From the NCBI RefSeq assembly GCF_029846255.1, contig NZ_JARVWQ010000002.1:62001-126000 (forward strand): a DNA stretch of 64,000 nucleotides, given 5' to 3'. Below, one piece after another: positions 63,306 through 64,000 of the stretch. A program made the position numbers and the translations under genes. Within the stretch, counting starts at the first letter, position 1. Each line of letters begins with the position of its first letter. Below the pieces are notes generated by a model. It did no database searches. It saw nothing but the letters and a program-made list of their open reading frames with translations, and was not told the origin of the DNA. Source of the DNA: Amnibacterium sp. CER49 (GTDB taxonomy: Bacteria; Actinomycetota; Actinomycetes; Actinomycetales; Microbacteriaceae).

Positions 63306-64000
63306 GTGCCGGACGGTTCGAAGCCTACGCTGCTCGTCGTCGACGGGCACTCGCTCGCGTTCCGGGCGTTCTACGCCCTCCCCGTCGACAGCTTCACCAC
63401 CTCCGACGGGCAGCACACGAACGCGATCCACGGGTTCCTGTCGATGCTGCTCCTGCTCCTGCAGAAGGAGCGGCCGAGCCACCTCGCGGTCGCCTTCGAC
63501 ATCTCGCGCTTCTCGTTCCGCAGCCGCGAGTACCCGGAGTACAAGGGCACGCGCAACGAGACGCCGCCGGAGTTCAAGGGCCAGGTGCCCCTGCTCCAGG
63601 AGGCCCTCAAGGCGATGAACGTGCCCACGGTCACGAAGGAGGACTTCGAGGCCGACGACATCCTCGCCACCCTCGCGACGCAGGGGAAGGAGCAGGGCTT
63701 CGAGGTCCTCGTCGTCTCCGGCGACCGCGACACGATCCAGCTCGTGAACGACGACGTCACGCTGCTCTACCCGTCGGTCCGCGGCGTCTCCGAGCTCACG
63801 CGCTACGACACGGCCCGGGTCCGCGAGCGCTACGGCATCGAGCCGTACCAGTACCCCGAGATCGCCGCGCTCGTCGGCGAGACGAGCGACAACCTCCCCG
63901 GCATCGACAAGGTCGGCGAGAAGACCGCCGTCAAGTGGATCACCCAGTACGGCTCGCTCGAGAACCTCCTCGAGCACGCCGACGAGATCAAGGGCGTCGT
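63306..64000 (+). CDS. polA: DNA polymerase I, 3' truncated
   Basis: Replication and repair polymerase. The window ends after about 231 residues, all in the N-terminal 5'-3' exonuclease (FEN-like) domain: LLVVDGHSLAFRAFYALP, YKGTRNETPPEFKGQ, DFEADDILATLA, VVSGDRDTIQLVND, and the helix-hairpin-helix region GETSDNLPGIDKVGEKTA. The start GTG is close behind a TAGGCT box and divergent from the thioesterase. Confidence 0.96.
   Translation, partial: MPDGSKPTLLVVDGHSLAFRAFYALPVDSFTTSDGQHTNAIHGFLSMLLLLLQKERPSHLAVAFDISRFSFRSREYPEYKGTRNETPPEFKGQVPLLQEALKAMNVPTVTKEDFEADDILATLATQGKEQGFEVLVVSGDRDTIQLVNDDVTLLYPSVRGVSELTRYDTARVRERYGIEPYQYPEIAALVGETSDNLPGIDKVGEKTAVKWITQYGSLENLLEHADEIKGV

Overview
The window is a 64 kb piece of a very GC-rich actinobacterial chromosome. 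A mIHF domain fused to guanylate kinase, a PriA without ATPase motifs, a HGxxPAAW protein in the trp cluster and an ANTAR regulator beside polA suggest the family Microbacteriaceae; I cannot name a genus from sequence alone.

Region 1 (1-29.3 kb, all + strand) is housekeeping metabolism in tightly overlapping genes: carB (5' truncated), pyrF, mIHF-gmk, rpoZ, coaBC, metK, priA, fmt, rsmB, an amino acid permease and rpe, then hisE-hisG-hisF-hisI, trpE with two small membrane proteins, trpC-trpB-trpA, lgt, gltB-gltD and pyk. Several genes start 6-8 nt after a TAnnnT -10 box, which suggests leaderless mRNAs.

Region 2 (29.3-32.9 kb) holds a tiny zinc ribbon, a small secreted protein, a membrane histidine kinase with its NarL-type regulator, two tandem near-identical terminators and a DUF6907-like protein.

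Region 3 (33-58.4 kb) is a surface island. A 2226-residue secreted protein with 24 Ig-like modules and a multi-spanning membrane protein lie on the - strand. Two divergent, nearly identical Flp pilin genes follow. The + strand one leads the Tad pilus genes (TadE, TadG-like, CpaB, TadZ, TadA, TadB, TadC). A - strand operon then encodes the prepilin peptidase and two tandem GT87-like membrane proteins. Next come a DUF2510 membrane protein, a tandem pair of GT-C-like membrane proteins, an acyltransferase and an OmpA-like lipoprotein. The main new observation is here: a GTTCAG-N3/4-CTGAAC motif, or a variant, lies 28-30 bp upstream of a plausible -10 box at eight promoters serving these genes. This looks like one coordinated pilus and surface regulon.

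Region 4 (58.4-64 kb) has a secreted phosphoesterase, a secreted protein of unknown role, a small membrane protein, tRNA-Leu(CAA), the ANTAR regulator, a frameshifted DUF559 endonuclease-like gene bracketed by two related 49-bp palindromic repeats, a hotdog thioesterase and the start of polA. The DUF559 gene with its flanking repeats looks like a small REP-type cassette.
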